Position numbers and translations under genes: made by a program
The notes under the pieces: generated by a model
The model's input: only the letters and a program-made list of their open reading frames with translations
Database searches by the model: none
Told to the model about the DNA's origin: nothing
Assembly (NCBI GenBank): GCA_018241725.1
Contig: JAFEDI010000008.1
Coordinates: forward strand, 1-64,000
Origin: Pseudomonadota bacterium
GTDB lineage: Bacteria > Pseudomonadota > Gammaproteobacteria > Burkholderiales > Rhodocyclaceae
Reading direction: 5' to 3'
DNA length: 64,000 nt
In this document: piece by piece, positions 51,683 to 61,908 of the stretch
How the letters are laid out: each line of letters starts with the position of its first letter
Numbering within the stretch: position 1 is the stretch's first letter

Positions 51683-53782
51683 ATGACGTCCGGTAAACGC
51701 AAAGAACAAAACTGTTTCAGGCAATTCCTCCTCATCTCCGCCTGTGCGGGGGCGTCCGTGGCCTACGCAGGCGGCATCCAGACGCTGGATGTCGTCGAGG
51801 TGAGCGCCAGCGATGCGCAGGACCTGGTTGGCGTCGCGAGTGCGGCATCCGAGGGCAATGTGACCGCGCGGCAATTGGAGAACCGTCCGTTGCTGCGTCC
51901 GGCGGAGGTGCTGGAGGTCGTGCCGGGCTTGATCGTTTCCCAGCACAGCGGCGACGGCAAGGCCAACCAGTACTATCTGCGCGGCTTCAACCTGGACCAC
52001 GGCACCGATTTCGCGACCAGCCTGCTGGGCATGCCGGTGAACATGCCGACCCATGCGCATGGGCAGGGCTACGCGGACCTGCAGTTCCTGATTCCAGAGC
52101 TGGTGGACCGCATGCAGTACCGCAAGGGGCCTTACGCGGTCGACGCGGGGGACTTCGCTTCGGCGGGATCGGCCGCTATCGACTACGCGCGCAAGCTGGA
52201 GCAGGACTTCGTCGACCTGTCTGTCGGCTCCCATGGCTATCGCCGTGCGCTGCTGGCAGGCTCGCCCACAGTTGGCGACGGCAATCTGCTCTACGCGCTG
52301 GAATGGGCCGGAAACAATGGCCCATGGTCGATGCCGGAGGACCTCGACAAGCTCAACGGGTTGCTGCGCTATTCGCAGGGGACCCGTGCCAACGGCTGGT
52401 CGGTGGCGGCGATGGCTTACACCGCCAAATGGGCTTCGACGGATCAGGTGCCGCTGCGCGCGGTGGAAGCCGGCTTGATCTCCCGCTACGGTAATCTGGA
52501 CCCCAGCGATGGTGGCCGAACCCATCGCTACAGCCTGTCCGGCGAGTGGTCGCGCAGGGATGAGCGCGGCTGGCTGCGCGGTAATGCATACGCGATGGAT
52601 TACGGCCTCAATCTGTGGTCCAACTTCACCTATTGCACCCTCGGCTGCAATCCGGGCCCCGGCGACCAGTTCGAGCAGGAGGACCGGCGCAAGGTGTATG
52701 GCTTCAACCTGGCGCAGACCTGGTTCGGCGACTGGATTGCCCGCGGCGCGGACTTCACCTTGGGCCTGCAGTCCCGCCTCGACGACATCGGCAAGCTGGG
52801 CCTGTACACGACGACCGCCCGCCAGCGTTGGGGCACGGTGGCGCAGGACCGCGTGCGGGAAAGGAGCGTCAGCCTCTACGCGGAGAGCCAGGTGCAGTGG
52901 CTGGATACGCTGCGCAGCGTCGTCGGTTGGCGCAAGGATTTCTACAGCTTCGACGTCAGCGCCGATACGCCGGCCAATTCCGGCAAGGCGGACGCGAGCA
53001 TCGGCAGCCCGAAGCTGTCCCTCATCCTTGGGCCGTGGAACAGGACCGAGTACTACCTGAACATGGGCTACGGCTTCCACAGCAACGACGCCCGCGGCAT
53101 TACCGTGAAGACCAACCCGGATTTCCGTGATCCGGCCTACGGCACGCCGGTGGCGGGTTCGACGCCGCTGGTGCGCACCAAGGGTTACGAAGTGGGCGTG
53201 CGCAGCGCGCTGATCCCTGGCCTGCAGAGTTCCCTGTCCCTGTGGCGGCTGGACATCGCGTCGGAGTTGGTGTTCTCCGGTGATGCCGGCACGACGGAGC
53301 CGAGCTTTCCGAGCCGGCGGACGGGGATCGAGTGGGCCAACTACTGGATGCCGAACCCGGCGACCATCGTCGATGCGGACCTGTCGCTGTCCAAGGCCCG
53401 CTACACGCGGGCGGACGAGAGCGTGTCGGGCGATGAGGTTCCCGGTGCGATCCGCAAGGTGGCATCGGTGGGGGTGAGCTACGACGCCGGCGGCAAGTGG
53501 TCGGGTGGGGTGCGCCTGCGCTATTTCGGTCCGCGTCCGCTGATCGAGGACGATTCGGTGCGCTCGAAGGGCTCGACGCTGGTCAATCTGCGCGGCAGCT
53601 ACCGGATCGATCCGCGCGTGAAGCTGTCTGTCGATGTGCTCAATGCGTTCAATCGCAAGGTCAGCGACATCGACTATTACTACAGCTCACAGCTGAGCGG
53701 CGAGAGCGCCCCGGTGAATGACATCCACACCCATCCGGCGGAACCCCGGACCTTCCGGCTGTCGCTGCGGGTAGGCTTCTGA
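51683..53782 (+). CDS. TonB-dependent outer-membrane receptor
   Basis: The protein is 699 residues from MTSGKRKEQNCFRQFLLISA (signal ends near AYAG). TonB box candidate LDVVEVSAS, plug domain with LRPAEVLEVVPGLIVSQHSG and QYYLRGFNLDHGTDF, then a long beta-barrel ending FRLSLRVGF with terminal Phe. A surface loop has CTLGC. Ligand unknown; the operator-like palindrome suggests metal regulation. An upstream ATG at 51620 has no ribosome site. Confidence 0.9.
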   Translation: MTSGKRKEQNCFRQFLLISACAGASVAYAGGIQTLDVVEVSASDAQDLVGVASAASEGNVTARQLENRPLLRPAEVLEVVPGLIVSQHSGDGKANQYYLRGFNLDHGTDFATSLLGMPVNMPTHAHGQGYADLQFLIPELVDRMQYRKGPYAVDAGDFASAGSAAIDYARKLEQDFVDLSVGSHGYRRALLAGSPTVGDGNLLYALEWAGNNGPWSMPEDLDKLNGLLRYSQGTRANGWSVAAMAYTAKWASTDQVPLRAVEAGLISRYGNLDPSDGGRTHRYSLSGEWSRRDERGWLRGNAYAMDYGLNLWSNFTYCTLGCNPGPGDQFEQEDRRKVYGFNLAQTWFGDWIARGADFTLGLQSRLDDIGKLGLYTTTARQRWGTVAQDRVRERSVSLYAESQVQWLDTLRSVVGWRKDFYSFDVSADTPANSGKADASIGSPKLSLILGPWNRTEYYLNMGYGFHSNDARGITVKTNPDFRDPAYGTPVAGSTPLVRTKGYEVGVRSALIPGLQSSLSLWRLDIASELVFSGDAGTTEPSFPSRRTGIEWANYWMPNPATIVDADLSLSKARYTRADESVSGDEVPGAIRKVASVGVSYDAGGKWSGGVRLRYFGPRPLIEDDSVRSKGSTLVNLRGSYRIDPRVKLSVDVLNAFNRKVSDIDYYYSSQLSGESAPVNDIHTHPAEPRTFRLSLRVGF

Positions 53783-53907
53783 TCTTGACTCGCTCCAGTC
53801 CCTGGCCGAAGAATGGGCGCTCAGCCGAATTGATCCAGTGAAGTCTTCGGCCCAGGCCTGCGGGCATGCAATCGCCCGCTGGATACCTTCCGGATAGGTC
53901 CGCCCCC

Positions 53908-56900
53908 ATGAAATTTGCCGAGCTTGTTGACGTCCAGCAGTTGAAGGCGCTGTGCGAGAGCTTCACGGCGGCGACGGGTGCCGTCACCGCGATTCTCGAA
54001 CTCGATGGCGTAGTGCTGGTGGCAACCGGCTGGCAGGATGTCTGCACGAAGTTCCATCGCTGCAATTCGGGGACGGCACAGCGCTGCCTCGAGAGCGACA
54101 CCATTCTGGCGGGCCGGTTGAAGGAGGGCGAGGCCTACAATGTCTACAATTGCCGCAACGGGCTGGTGGATGTTGCGGTGCCCATCACCGTTGCCGGCCA
54201 GCATGTGGCCAATCTGTTCACTGGCCAGTTCTTCTTCGAGACGCCGGACCTGCCGTATTTCATCCGTCAGGCCCGCGAGTTTGGCATCGAGGAGGAGGGC
54301 TATCTCGATGCGCTGAAGAAGACACCAGTCTTTTCCCGCGAAAAAGTGCGGTCGATCCTGGCCTTTCTGACCGACCTGGCCAAGATCATGGGGGAGATGG
54401 GGTTGGCCCGCTTGCAGATGCACGAGGCCAACCAGGCGTTGCAGAGTGCCGCGGCGATCATCAGTTCGTCCAGGGATGCGATCATCGGCAAGATGCTGGA
54501 CGGCACCGTTACCAGCTGGAATCCGGCGGCGGAGACGATCTTCGGCTACTCGGCCGGGGAGGCGGTGGGGCAGTCCGCCCGCATGCTGTTTCCGCCGGAC
54601 CTGCAGGGTGGGGTCGAGGCGATCCTGTCCCATATCCGCTCCGGCGAGACTGTGAGCAATCACGAGACGCGGGGGCGTTGCAAGGACGGCACGATCATCC
54701 ATGTGTCGGTGACGATTTCGCCGATCCGGGATGCCGATGGGAGCATCGTCGGGGCGTCGACGATCGCCCGCGACATCACGCCGCAGGTGATCGCCAAGCG
54801 GGAGCTGTCGAATGAACGCAGTTTTTTGCGCACGTTGATCGACACGCTCCCCGATCTCGTCTGGCTGAAGGATCCGGATGGCGTCTATCTGCGCTGTAAC
54901 CAGCGCTTCGAGCAGTTCGTCGGGGCCACGGAGCAGGCAGTCATCGGCAAGACCGATTACGACTTCGTCGACAAGGCGCTGGCCGACTTCTTCCGCGAGC
55001 ATGACCGGCGGGCCATGGAAAGGAACGGGCCGAGCGTCAACGAGGAGGAGATCAGCTTTGCATCGGACGGGCATAGGGAAATCCTCGAAACCACCAAGAT
55101 CCCGATGCTCGACGAGCATGGCGGTCTGATCGGCGTGCTGGGCATCGGCCACGACATCACGCAGCGCAAGCTTTCCCAGCTGGCGCTGGAAAACAGCGAG
55201 AAGCAGCTGCGTTTCGTGCTGGAAGGGGCTGAGCTCGGCTTCTGGGACTGGAATCTGGAAGCCGGTACGGTCGAGCGGAACAGGCAGTGGGCCGTGATGC
55301 TGGGTTATACCCATGAGGAGATCCAGCGGACGACCCAGCAGTGGACCGATTTCATCTACCCCGAAGATCGCCAGCGCGCGTGGGACTCCATCGACGCCGT
55401 CCTCAAGGGGCACGCCGAGATGCACAAGATCGAGTACCGGATGCTCCACAAGGACGGGAGCGTGAAGTGGATTCTCGATCAGGCCCGGGTGATGCAGCGG
55501 GACGGGGACGGCCGGCCGCTGCGCATGTGCGGCACGCACACCGACATCACGCCGCGCAAGCAGGCGGAGGCCATCCTCGAGCAGCGGGAGGCACGCTATC
55601 GCCACCTGGTGGAGAGTCTGCCGGACATTGCATATACCTATTCCGTGCTGCGTGGGGGCATTTACTACTACTCGCCGCGTGCAGTGGATGTTTTCGGCCA
55701 TTCGATGGAATACCTGCTGGCCCATCCTTTCCTGTGGGCCGAATCGATCCATCCGGAGGACCAGCCGTGCGTCGGGGCGGCCATTGCCCGTCTGCTCGCC
55801 GAGCAGACGCCTTTCAGCCTGGAATACCGCATCCGCGACAGCGAAGGCCGCTGGCGATGGTTCTTCGACCGTTCCATCGGGATCCGGCTTGAAGAGGGCG
55901 ATATCCTCATCGATGGGCTGGCGATGGACATTACCGAGACGAAGGCGATCCAGCATGAGCTCGCGGAGCACCGCAACCATCTTGAGCGGCTCGTCGAGGA
56001 GCGTACTCAGGAGCTGACCTGGGCCAAGAACCAGGCGGAGACGGCGAACGTGGCGAAGAGCGCCTTCCTTGCCAACATGAGCCACGAGATCCGGACGCCA
56101 CTGAACGCCATCATCGGCATGGCGCATGTCCTGCGCCGCAGTGGCGCGACGCCGTCGCAGATCAACAAGCTGGACAAGATCGAAGCAGCCGGCGCTCACC
56201 TGCTTGACGTCGTCAATGTGATCCTCGATCTGTCGAAGATCGAGGCCGGCAAGTTCGAATTGGATGAGGCCTGGCTGAGTGTCGAGGAGCTGACGGATAA
56301 TGTTGTCAGCATGATCGGAGGGCGAGTCAAGGCCAAGGGGCTACGGCTCGAAACCGACATCCCGCCGATGCCCCGCGGGTTGCTCGGCGACCGCACGCGC
56401 CTGCAGCAGGCGCTGCTCAACTATCTCGGTAATGCGGTGAAGTTCACCGAAGCCGGCCGCATTCTCCTGCGGGCCAGCCTCGTCGAGGACGGGCCGGAGC
56501 ATAGCCTGCTGTGCTTCGAGGTCAGCGACACCGGCACCGGCATCGCGCCGGATGTCATCCCGCGCCTGTTCTCCGCCTTCGAGCAGGCCGACAACTCGAT
56601 CAGCCGCAAGCACGGCGGGACTGGCCTCGGGCTCGCGATCACCCGGCGCGTGGTCGAGCTGATGGGGGGTGAAACCGGGGTGACGAGCGAGCTTGGCAAG
56701 GGCAGTACCTTCTGGCTGACGGCGCGCCTGCGCAAGTCTGCGCAAGTGTGCCGTCCGGGCGCCAGCTACGGGGCGAGCGATGCCGAGCGGATCCTGCGGC
56801 GGGACTTTGCGGGCACGCGCGTGCTGCTGGCGGAGGACGATCCGGTCAATCGCGAGGTGTCCCTGTCGATGCTGGAGGACGTTGGCCTGCAGGCCGACGT

Positions 56901-57216
56901 GGCAGAGGACGGTGCCGAGGCCCTGAACCGCGTCTGCAGCCAGGACTATGCGCTGATCCTGATGGACATGCAGATGCCGAATATGGATGGCCTCGAAGCG
57001 ACACGGCGCATCCGGCTGCTGACGGAGGGAAAGCGCGTTCCCATCCTGGCCTTGACCGCCAACGCCTTTGCGGAAGACCGGCTGCGCTGCGCGGAGGCGG
57101 GCATGGATGGATTTGTCGCCAAGCCCGTGGACCCGGAGACGCTGTTCTCTGCACTGCTGGAGTGGTTGCGGAAGTCGGCCTCCGGGGCCGTGGTGCCCGA
57201 AACGCCAAATCCTTGA
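53908..57216 (+). CDS. Hybrid histidine kinase with PocR and multiple PAS domains
   Basis: The protein is 1102 residues from [20 protein letters not shown]. The N-terminal PocR domain (about 5-165) has Cys in [13 protein letters not shown] and YNCRNG and may bind small hydrocarbons or haem. Four PAS/PAC modules follow ([63 protein letters not shown]). The kinase has [18 protein letters not shown], then DTGTGIAP and [14 protein letters not shown] receiver follows ([18 protein letters not shown]; Asp in [13 protein letters not shown]). There is no TM segment, so it is cytoplasmic. Confidence 0.9.
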   Translation: MKFAELVDVQQLKALCESFTAATGAVTAILELDGVVLVATGWQDVCTKFHRCNSGTAQRCLESDTILAGRLKEGEAYNVYNCRNGLVDVAVPITVAGQHVANLFTGQFFFETPDLPYFIRQAREFGIEEEGYLDALKKTPVFSREKVRSILAFLTDLAKIMGEMGLARLQMHEANQALQSAAAIISSSRDAIIGKMLDGTVTSWNPAAETIFGYSAGEAVGQSARMLFPPDLQGGVEAILSHIRSGETVSNHETRGRCKDGTIIHVSVTISPIRDADGSIVGASTIARDITPQVIAKRELSNERSFLRTLIDTLPDLVWLKDPDGVYLRCNQRFEQFVGATEQAVIGKTDYDFVDKALADFFREHDRRAMERNGPSVNEEEISFASDGHREILETTKIPMLDEHGGLIGVLGIGHDITQRKLSQLALENSEKQLRFVLEGAELGFWDWNLEAGTVERNRQWAVMLGYTHEEIQRTTQQWTDFIYPEDRQRAWDSIDAVLKGHAEMHKIEYRMLHKDGSVKWILDQARVMQRDGDGRPLRMCGTHTDITPRKQAEAILEQREARYRHLVESLPDIAYTYSVLRGGIYYYSPRAVDVFGHSMEYLLAHPFLWAESIHPEDQPCVGAAIARLLAEQTPFSLEYRIRDSEGRWRWFFDRSIGIRLEEGDILIDGLAMDITETKAIQHELAEHRNHLERLVEERTQELTWAKNQAETANVAKSAFLANMSHEIRTPLNAIIGMAHVLRRSGATPSQINKLDKIEAAGAHLLDVVNVILDLSKIEAGKFELDEAWLSVEELTDNVVSMIGGRVKAKGLRLETDIPPMPRGLLGDRTRLQQALLNYLGNAVKFTEAGRILLRASLVEDGPEHSLLCFEVSDTGTGIAPDVIPRLFSAFEQADNSISRKHGGTGLGLAITRRVVELMGGETGVTSELGKGSTFWLTARLRKSAQVCRPGASYGASDAERILRRDFAGTRVLLAEDDPVNREVSLSMLEDVGLQADVAEDGAEALNRVCSQDYALILMDMQMPNMDGLEATRRIRLLTEGKRVPILALTANAFAEDRLRCAEAGMDGFVAKPVDPETLFSALLEWLRKSASGAVVPETPNP

Positions 57217-57244
57217 GGCGTGCGCCTGAGGTAGTGCGGTACGT

Positions 57245-57859
57245 TCAGCTTTCTCCCTGGGCCCGGGCTTCCAGCCGGCGGCGCGCGGCTTCGTCCAGCG
57301 CCCGCCCGCGCCAGGGGATCAGGGCCGGCACGATGCGGCGATAGGCGGCGTACGAATCCGGGTGGCGGCGTAGGAGACGCTTTTCCTCGATGCGACTGCC
57401 GACCACCAGGTAGGCGCTGATGCACAGCGCGGAGACCAGCCAGGGGGCGCTCATCTGCCGCGTCCAGATGAATACCAGCATCAGGAAGTACCACGGGTGC
57501 CGCACCCGGCAGTGCCACGGGCTGAAGGTGAGCGGCCAGGTTTCCTGGCGCAGGCCGAGGAAGGCCGGCATCGAGTAGAACTTCAGCGTGTGCATGAAGC
57601 CCAGCACCGCGGCGGCGCCGAGGCCCTGGTGGAGCCAGCGCAGCCAGGCGGGCTCGTCGAACAGCGGTGTGGCGGGCAGGCTGGAGAGGAGCGCCAGCGG
57701 CGCGGCCACCGTGACGACGGCGAGAACGTTGAAGGCGAGTCGCCCGTGGCGGCCGAGCCGGCGTTCGAGGGTCGCCCCAGCCAGCAGGCTGTGGAGGGCG
57801 CCGAACAGCAGCCAGCTGGTGGCCAGCAACAACAGGCGGGGCAGGTCCGTATCGTTCAT
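57245..57859 (-). CDS. NnrU/methyltransferase-like membrane protein
   Basis: The protein is about 204 residues from MNDTDLPRLLLLATSWLLFG (an alternative ATG is 5 codons earlier). Five or six TM helices are visible, with HCRVRHPWYFLMLVFIWTRQ resembling the ICMT/NnrU RHPxY motif and YAAYRRIVPALIP at the end. Members of this broad family act as membrane methyltransferases or are uncharacterised. It is convergent with the sensor kinase gene. No operon partner. Confidence 0.65.
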   Translation of the reverse strand: MNDTDLPRLLLLATSWLLFGALHSLLAGATLERRLGRHGRLAFNVLAVVTVAAPLALLSSLPATPLFDEPAWLRWLHQGLGAAAVLGFMHTLKFYSMPAFLGLRQETWPLTFSPWHCRVRHPWYFLMLVFIWTRQMSAPWLVSALCISAYLVVGSRIEEKRLLRRHPDSYAAYRRIVPALIPWRGRALDEAARRRLEARAQGES

Positions 57860-57994
57860 GGGCGCATGGTGCATCAGATTGTGCGGTGCTGAGCACGCAA
57901 GGACTGACGGCGGCGACTTTTTGTTATGCTGCCGCTCTCTTTTCGGCCGGCCTCGCAGCTCGGCCTAATCACCTTATTTGACGGAGTGGCGCAG

Positions 57995-58531
57995 ATGGCG
58001 TCTTTGCAGGAACAGTTCTTGAAGGCCGGTCTGGTGGACCAGAAGAAGGCCAAGAAGGTCCACCAGGACAAGGCGCGGCAGCAGAAGATCGAGCGGCGCA
58101 CCGGCACCGAGAGTGTCGACGAGGCGCGTTTGGCCGCCCAGGAAGCCCAGCGCAAGAACGCCGAGCGGGCCCGCGAGCTCAACGCCCAGCGCGATGCGGC
58201 GGCGACCCAGAAGGCGATTGCTGCACAGATCGCCCAGATGGTGCAGCAGAACCGTCAGCACAAGGGCGGCGGCGACATCGCCTATAACTTCACGCACGAT
58301 AACAAGATCAAGCGGGTGTATGTGTCGGCCAAGGTGCGTGACCATATCGTCGCCGGACATCTGGTGATCATCTGCCGCGGCGATGTGACCGAGCTGGTGC
58401 CGAAGGTCATCGCCGACAAGATCGCCGAGCGCGATCCGTCCATCGTCGTGCAGATCAAGCGCGCTACCACGGAGGTCGCGGAGGACGATCCGTACGCCGA
58501 CTTCAAGGTGCCGGACGACCTGATGTGGTGA
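57995..58531 (+). CDS. DUF2058 family protein
   Basis: The protein is 178 residues from MASLQEQFLKAGLVDQKKAK. A basic coiled-coil N-terminal half (KARQQKIERRTGTESVDEAR, AERARELNAQRDAAATQKAI) is followed by a compact alpha/beta C-terminal domain (IAYNFTHDNKIKRVYVSAKV, LVIICRGDVTELVPKVIADK) ending PYADFKVPDDLMW. This matches DUF2058 (E. coli YaiL), a nucleoid- or RNA-associated protein of unclear role. The in-frame extension upstream to 57926 has no ribosome site. Confidence 0.88.
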   Translation: MASLQEQFLKAGLVDQKKAKKVHQDKARQQKIERRTGTESVDEARLAAQEAQRKNAERARELNAQRDAAATQKAIAAQIAQMVQQNRQHKGGGDIAYNFTHDNKIKRVYVSAKVRDHIVAGHLVIICRGDVTELVPKVIADKIAERDPSIVVQIKRATTEVAEDDPYADFKVPDDLMW

Positions 58532-58608
58532 TCTCCGGGGTGGCCGGCAGGGCGGTTTAGCGGTCCCGTCGGCGGTGCCCGGTTCGCAGCACCCGCTCGT
58601 CCTCACGC

Positions 58609-58614
58609 TATAAT
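58609..58614 (+). promoter_or_regulatory. -10 element TATAAT upstream of hss
   Basis: A perfect TATAAT lies 28 bp before the hss start. The -35 region is weak (TTCGCA at 58583-58588). It suggests that hss and the genes after it start here. Confidence 0.55.
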
Positions 58615-58641
58615 CCGCGCGTCATTTTTACGGGCGGTGCG

Positions 58642-59997
58642 GTGCGTATCCTCTTGATCGGCTTCGGCAGTATCGGACAGGCGCTGCTGCCATTGTTGCT
58701 GCGGCACTCCGGAGGAGTGGTGGCGAACATCGCGGCGATTGCCGCAGACGAGCGCGGCCGGCCGGTGGCCGACGCTTTCGGCATCCGCCTCGAAAACCGG
58801 CCGCTCACACCGGACAATCATCGCGAGGTCCTGCACGGCCGTCTGCGGCCGGGGGATGTGTTGCTCAACCTTTCCGTCGAGGTGTCGTCGCTGGCCTTGA
58901 TGGGCTGGTGCCGTGAGCACGGGGTGCTTTACCTCGATACATGCATCGAGCCCTGGGCCGGAGGTTATGCCGCGGCGGACGCGAGCACGACCAACCACGC
59001 ACTGCGCAAGGCCGCGCTGGAGATGCATGTGCCTGGCGCACCGACAGCCGTGATTGCCCATGGGGCCAATCCGGGGCTGATCAGCCATCTGGCCAAGGAG
59101 GGGCTGCTGGCGCTGGCGGCGATCCGCGGCATCCCGATCGAGACGCGTCCTTCCTGGGCTGGGCTGGCGCACGCGTTGGGCATCCGGGTCGTGCAGATCG
59201 CCGAGCGGGATACCCAGCATGCCGGCACGGTGCTGCCAGCCGGGGGCTTCCATAACACGTGGTCGGTGGACGGTTTTCTGTCCGAAGCCTGGCAATGCGC
59301 GGAACTCGGCTGGGGCAGCCATGAGCCCTGTCTGCCGTCGGATGCCCACCGGATGGCGGATGAGTCGGGAGCAATCCATCTGGATGCCCATGGCGCGGAG
59401 GTTCGCGTGAGGTCCTGGCTGCCGTCCTGCGGTGAGCAGCAGGCCTGGCTGATCACCCATCACGAAGCCCTGTCCCTGGCCGCCTTGCTGACCCTGCGGA
59501 ACGACGCCGGCAGGACCGTCCATCGTCCGACCGTCTATTACGCCTATCGGCCGTGTCCTGCAGCGGTCCGTTCGCTGGGGTTCTGGGTGGCCGGTGGCTT
59601 CGTGCCGCCACGCCACAAGCGGGTGCTGGGGGATGAACTCACGAATGGCTTCGATCAGTTGGGTGTCCTGTTCGTCTTCGATGGTGGGGCTTACTGGTAC
59701 GGCTCTACCCTCGGCCTTCACGAGGCCCGCACGCTGGCGCCCCACAACACGGCCACGTCCCTGCAGGTGGTGGCCGGCATTCTCGGTGCGTTGGACTGGA
59801 TGCTGGCGCATCCGGCTGCGGGCGTGGTCGAGGCCGAGTCGATGGATCACGCCCGCGTGCTGGCGGTGGCCCGTCCATACCTAGGAACGGTATCCGGTGT
59901 GCTGACAGACTGGCAGCCCGGCCCGGCGGGGGCGTTGTCATTCAAGAATTTCAGGCTGTCTTCGGCCATGAGGGAGCACGAACTTGAAGCGGTCTAA
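58642..59997 (+). CDS. hss: Homospermidine synthase
   Basis: The 451-residue NAD-dependent enzyme starts at GTG (MRILLIGFGSIGQALLPLLL) with a Rossmann GxGxxG. Motifs: LNLSVEVSSLALMGWCREHG, YLDTCIEPWAGGY, AHGANPGLISHLAKEGLL, NTWSVDGFLSEAWQCAELGW, and the active-site region HHEALSLAALLTL. It condenses two putrescines into homospermidine. It heads a run of four overlapping genes (hss, YgiB-like, YgiC-like, DUF350). Confidence 0.93.
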   Translation: MRILLIGFGSIGQALLPLLLRHSGGVVANIAAIAADERGRPVADAFGIRLENRPLTPDNHREVLHGRLRPGDVLLNLSVEVSSLALMGWCREHGVLYLDTCIEPWAGGYAAADASTTNHALRKAALEMHVPGAPTAVIAHGANPGLISHLAKEGLLALAAIRGIPIETRPSWAGLAHALGIRVVQIAERDTQHAGTVLPAGGFHNTWSVDGFLSEAWQCAELGWGSHEPCLPSDAHRMADESGAIHLDAHGAEVRVRSWLPSCGEQQAWLITHHEALSLAALLTLRNDAGRTVHRPTVYYAYRPCPAAVRSLGFWVAGGFVPPRHKRVLGDELTNGFDQLGVLFVFDGGAYWYGSTLGLHEARTLAPHNTATSLQVVAGILGALDWMLAHPAAGVVEAESMDHARVLAVARPYLGTVSGVLTDWQPGPAGALSFKNFRLSSAMREHELEAV

Positions 59998-60400
59998 GAG
60001 AATTCCCCTGTTGGTGATCGGCACCGCTGGCCTGATTGCCGGCTGTGACGGCGGCGGCGACGTGCAGGAACTCAAGCAGGACTTCTATGCCGGTCGGGAG
60101 GCTTGCGAGAGGGACTGGGGGCGCGATCCCCGCAACTGCCAGGAGGACGGTGGCGCCGGCGGTGGTCATGGCAGCGGTTCGGGTGCCCGTGGCAGCAGTT
60201 CGACCTATGCGGGGCCCCGCTACTACTGGGACCGTTCGGCGGGGCATCCGGTCGCCGTTTCTCCGTCGGGGGAAACGCGGATCGTCAGCGATTCCTACCT
60301 CAGCCGCGGCGCGCCGTCGACGGCGCGCGGAACGGTGGTCAGCTCGGTGAGCCGCGGCGGCTTCGGCAGCTCTGCTCACGGCTTCTCGGCGGGGGGCTGA
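59984..60400 (+). CDS. YgiB-like (DUF1190) lipoprotein
   Basis: The 138-residue protein starts at TTG with GGGAG 7 bases upstream, inside the 3' end of hss (14-bp overlap). Lipobox LIAGC after MKRSKRIPLLVIGTAG. DUF1190-like stretch: KQDFYAGREACERDWGRDPR and NCQEDGG, then a Gly/Ser-rich region with YAGPRYYWDRSAGHPVAVSP. Its stop overlaps the next start (TGATG). YgiB is the neighbour of YgiC in E. coli, and the same order is seen here. Confidence 0.8.
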   Translation: MKRSKRIPLLVIGTAGLIAGCDGGGDVQELKQDFYAGREACERDWGRDPRNCQEDGGAGGGHGSGSGARGSSSTYAGPRYYWDRSAGHPVAVSPSGETRIVSDSYLSRGAPSTARGTVVSSVSRGGFGSSAHGFSAGG

Positions 60401-61521
60401 TGACGATGGAACGTCTGCCCATTTCACCGCGTCCCGATTTCGGGCGGCGGCTGGAGGCCGTCGGCCTGTCTTTCCATTCGTGGGATAACTACTGGAAGGA
60501 AGATGTCTGCTACCGCTTTACGGCGGCTCAGGTGGACGAGATCGAGGCCGCTACGCAGGAACTGCACGCCATGTGCGTGGCTGCCGCCCGCCGCGCCGTT
60601 GCCGATGGGCGCCTGGCGCAGTTGGGCATTCCGGAGGCTTTCCACAAGGCCGTGGCGGATTCGTTGGCGCAGGACGAATTCAGCCTTTACGGCCGTTTCG
60701 ATCTGGCCTACGACGGTGTGAATCCGCCGCAGCTGCTGGAGTACAACGCCGATACGCCAACCTCCCTGCTCGAATCGGCGGTGGCCCAGTGGTACTGGCT
60801 GGAGGACTGCCGGCCGGATGCGGACCAGTTCAACTCGCTTCACGAACGCCTGGTGGCGCAATGGCAGCATCTGCCAGGCACGGGGGTAGTCCACCTGGCC
60901 TCCCTGCGGGGCAACGAGGAGGACTGGGTGTGCACCACCTACATGCAGGATGTGGTGGTGCAGGCCGGGCGCGAGGCACGGCACATCCATGTCGAGGATA
61001 TCGGCTGGGATGCCGTGCGCCGGCGCTTCGTCGATCTGGACGGACAGCCGATCGACACCCTGTTCAAGCTCTATCCGTGGGAGTGGCTGATGCGCGAGGA
61101 CTTTGGTCGCCACATCGTTGGCGGCGGCACGCGCTTCGTCGAGCCGATCTGGAAGTCCGTGCTGGCCTGCAAGGGCCTGCTGCCGTTGCTGTGGGAAATG
61201 TATCCCGGGCATCCCAACCTGCTGCCGGCTTATTTCGAGCCGGGACGCCTCCAGTCCTACGCGCGCAAGCCTTTGTATTCACGCGAGGGAGCCAATGTGG
61301 CGCTCTACGCCGACGGGCGTCTGCTGGCCCAGGATGCCGGCCCCTATGGCGCGGAGGGCTTCGTCTACCAGGGGCTGGCGGTCATTCCCGAGTTCGACGG
61401 CAAGTATCCGGTGCTCGGTGCCTGGATCGTCGGCGGCGAGCCGGCGGGCATGTGCATCCGTGAGGACGTTTCGCCGATCACCACCAACATGAGCAACTTC
61501 GTGCCCCATTACTTCGAATAA
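60400..61521 (+). CDS. ygiC: Glutathionylspermidine synthase-family ligase (YgiC/YjfC-like)
   Basis: The protein is 373 residues from MTMERLPISPRPDFGRRLEA. ATP-grasp-like GSP synthetase domain without the amidase half: DLAYDGVNPPQLLEYNADTP (substrate/ATP region), LFKLYPWEWLMREDFGRHIV and YYSREGANVALY-type loop (SREGANVALYADG), ending SNFVPHYFE. The E. coli family member YgiC lacks the amidase too. Next to hss it could join a peptide or glutathione to homospermidine; the actual substrate is not proven. Confidence 0.85.
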   Translation: MTMERLPISPRPDFGRRLEAVGLSFHSWDNYWKEDVCYRFTAAQVDEIEAATQELHAMCVAAARRAVADGRLAQLGIPEAFHKAVADSLAQDEFSLYGRFDLAYDGVNPPQLLEYNADTPTSLLESAVAQWYWLEDCRPDADQFNSLHERLVAQWQHLPGTGVVHLASLRGNEEDWVCTTYMQDVVVQAGREARHIHVEDIGWDAVRRRFVDLDGQPIDTLFKLYPWEWLMREDFGRHIVGGGTRFVEPIWKSVLACKGLLPLLWEMYPGHPNLLPAYFEPGRLQSYARKPLYSREGANVALYADGRLLAQDAGPYGAEGFVYQGLAVIPEFDGKYPVLGAWIVGGEPAGMCIREDVSPITTNMSNFVPHYFE

Positions 61522-61530
61522 GGACGAGCC

Positions 61531-61908
61531 GTGAGCGCCTTTCTCGCATTCATCAGCTATTTCGCCGCAGCGCTTGTCCTGCTGGCGGTGTTCGTGGTGG
61601 TCTATGTCCACCTCACGCCCTACAGGGAGTTCGAACTGATCCGCCGCAACAACCAGGCTGCGGCGATCTCCCTGTCGGGGGCGATCCTGGGTTTCACCTT
61701 CCCGCTGCTGTCCTCGATCTACTACACCCAGAGCCTGCCGGAGATGGCCCTGTGGGCGGCCATCACCGGCGTGGTGCAGTTCGCCGTCTTCCTGGTGCTG
61801 CGGAGCAAGGCGGCGCAGATCGAGGCCGGTGACACCGCGCCGGCGATCCTGCTGGCGACGCTCTCCATCGCCGTGGGCCTGATCAACGCGTTGTGCATCA
61901 GCCATTAG
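61531..61908 (+). CDS. DUF350 (YjfL-like) membrane protein
   Basis: The 125-residue protein starts at GTG (MSAFLAFISYFAAALVLLAV) with four TM helices: AALVLLAVFVVVYVHL, AAAISLSGAILGFTFPLLS, AITGVVQFAVFLVL and AILLATLSIAVGLINAL. The acidic/basic loop YREFELIRRNNQAAAI is the DUF350 signature. YjfL accompanies YjfC in E. coli, consistent with a linked process. It overlaps the convergent fsr gene by 4 bp. Confidence 0.85.
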   Translation: MSAFLAFISYFAAALVLLAVFVVVYVHLTPYREFELIRRNNQAAAISLSGAILGFTFPLLSSIYYTQSLPEMALWAAITGVVQFAVFLVLRSKAAQIEAGDTAPAILLATLSIAVGLINALCISH

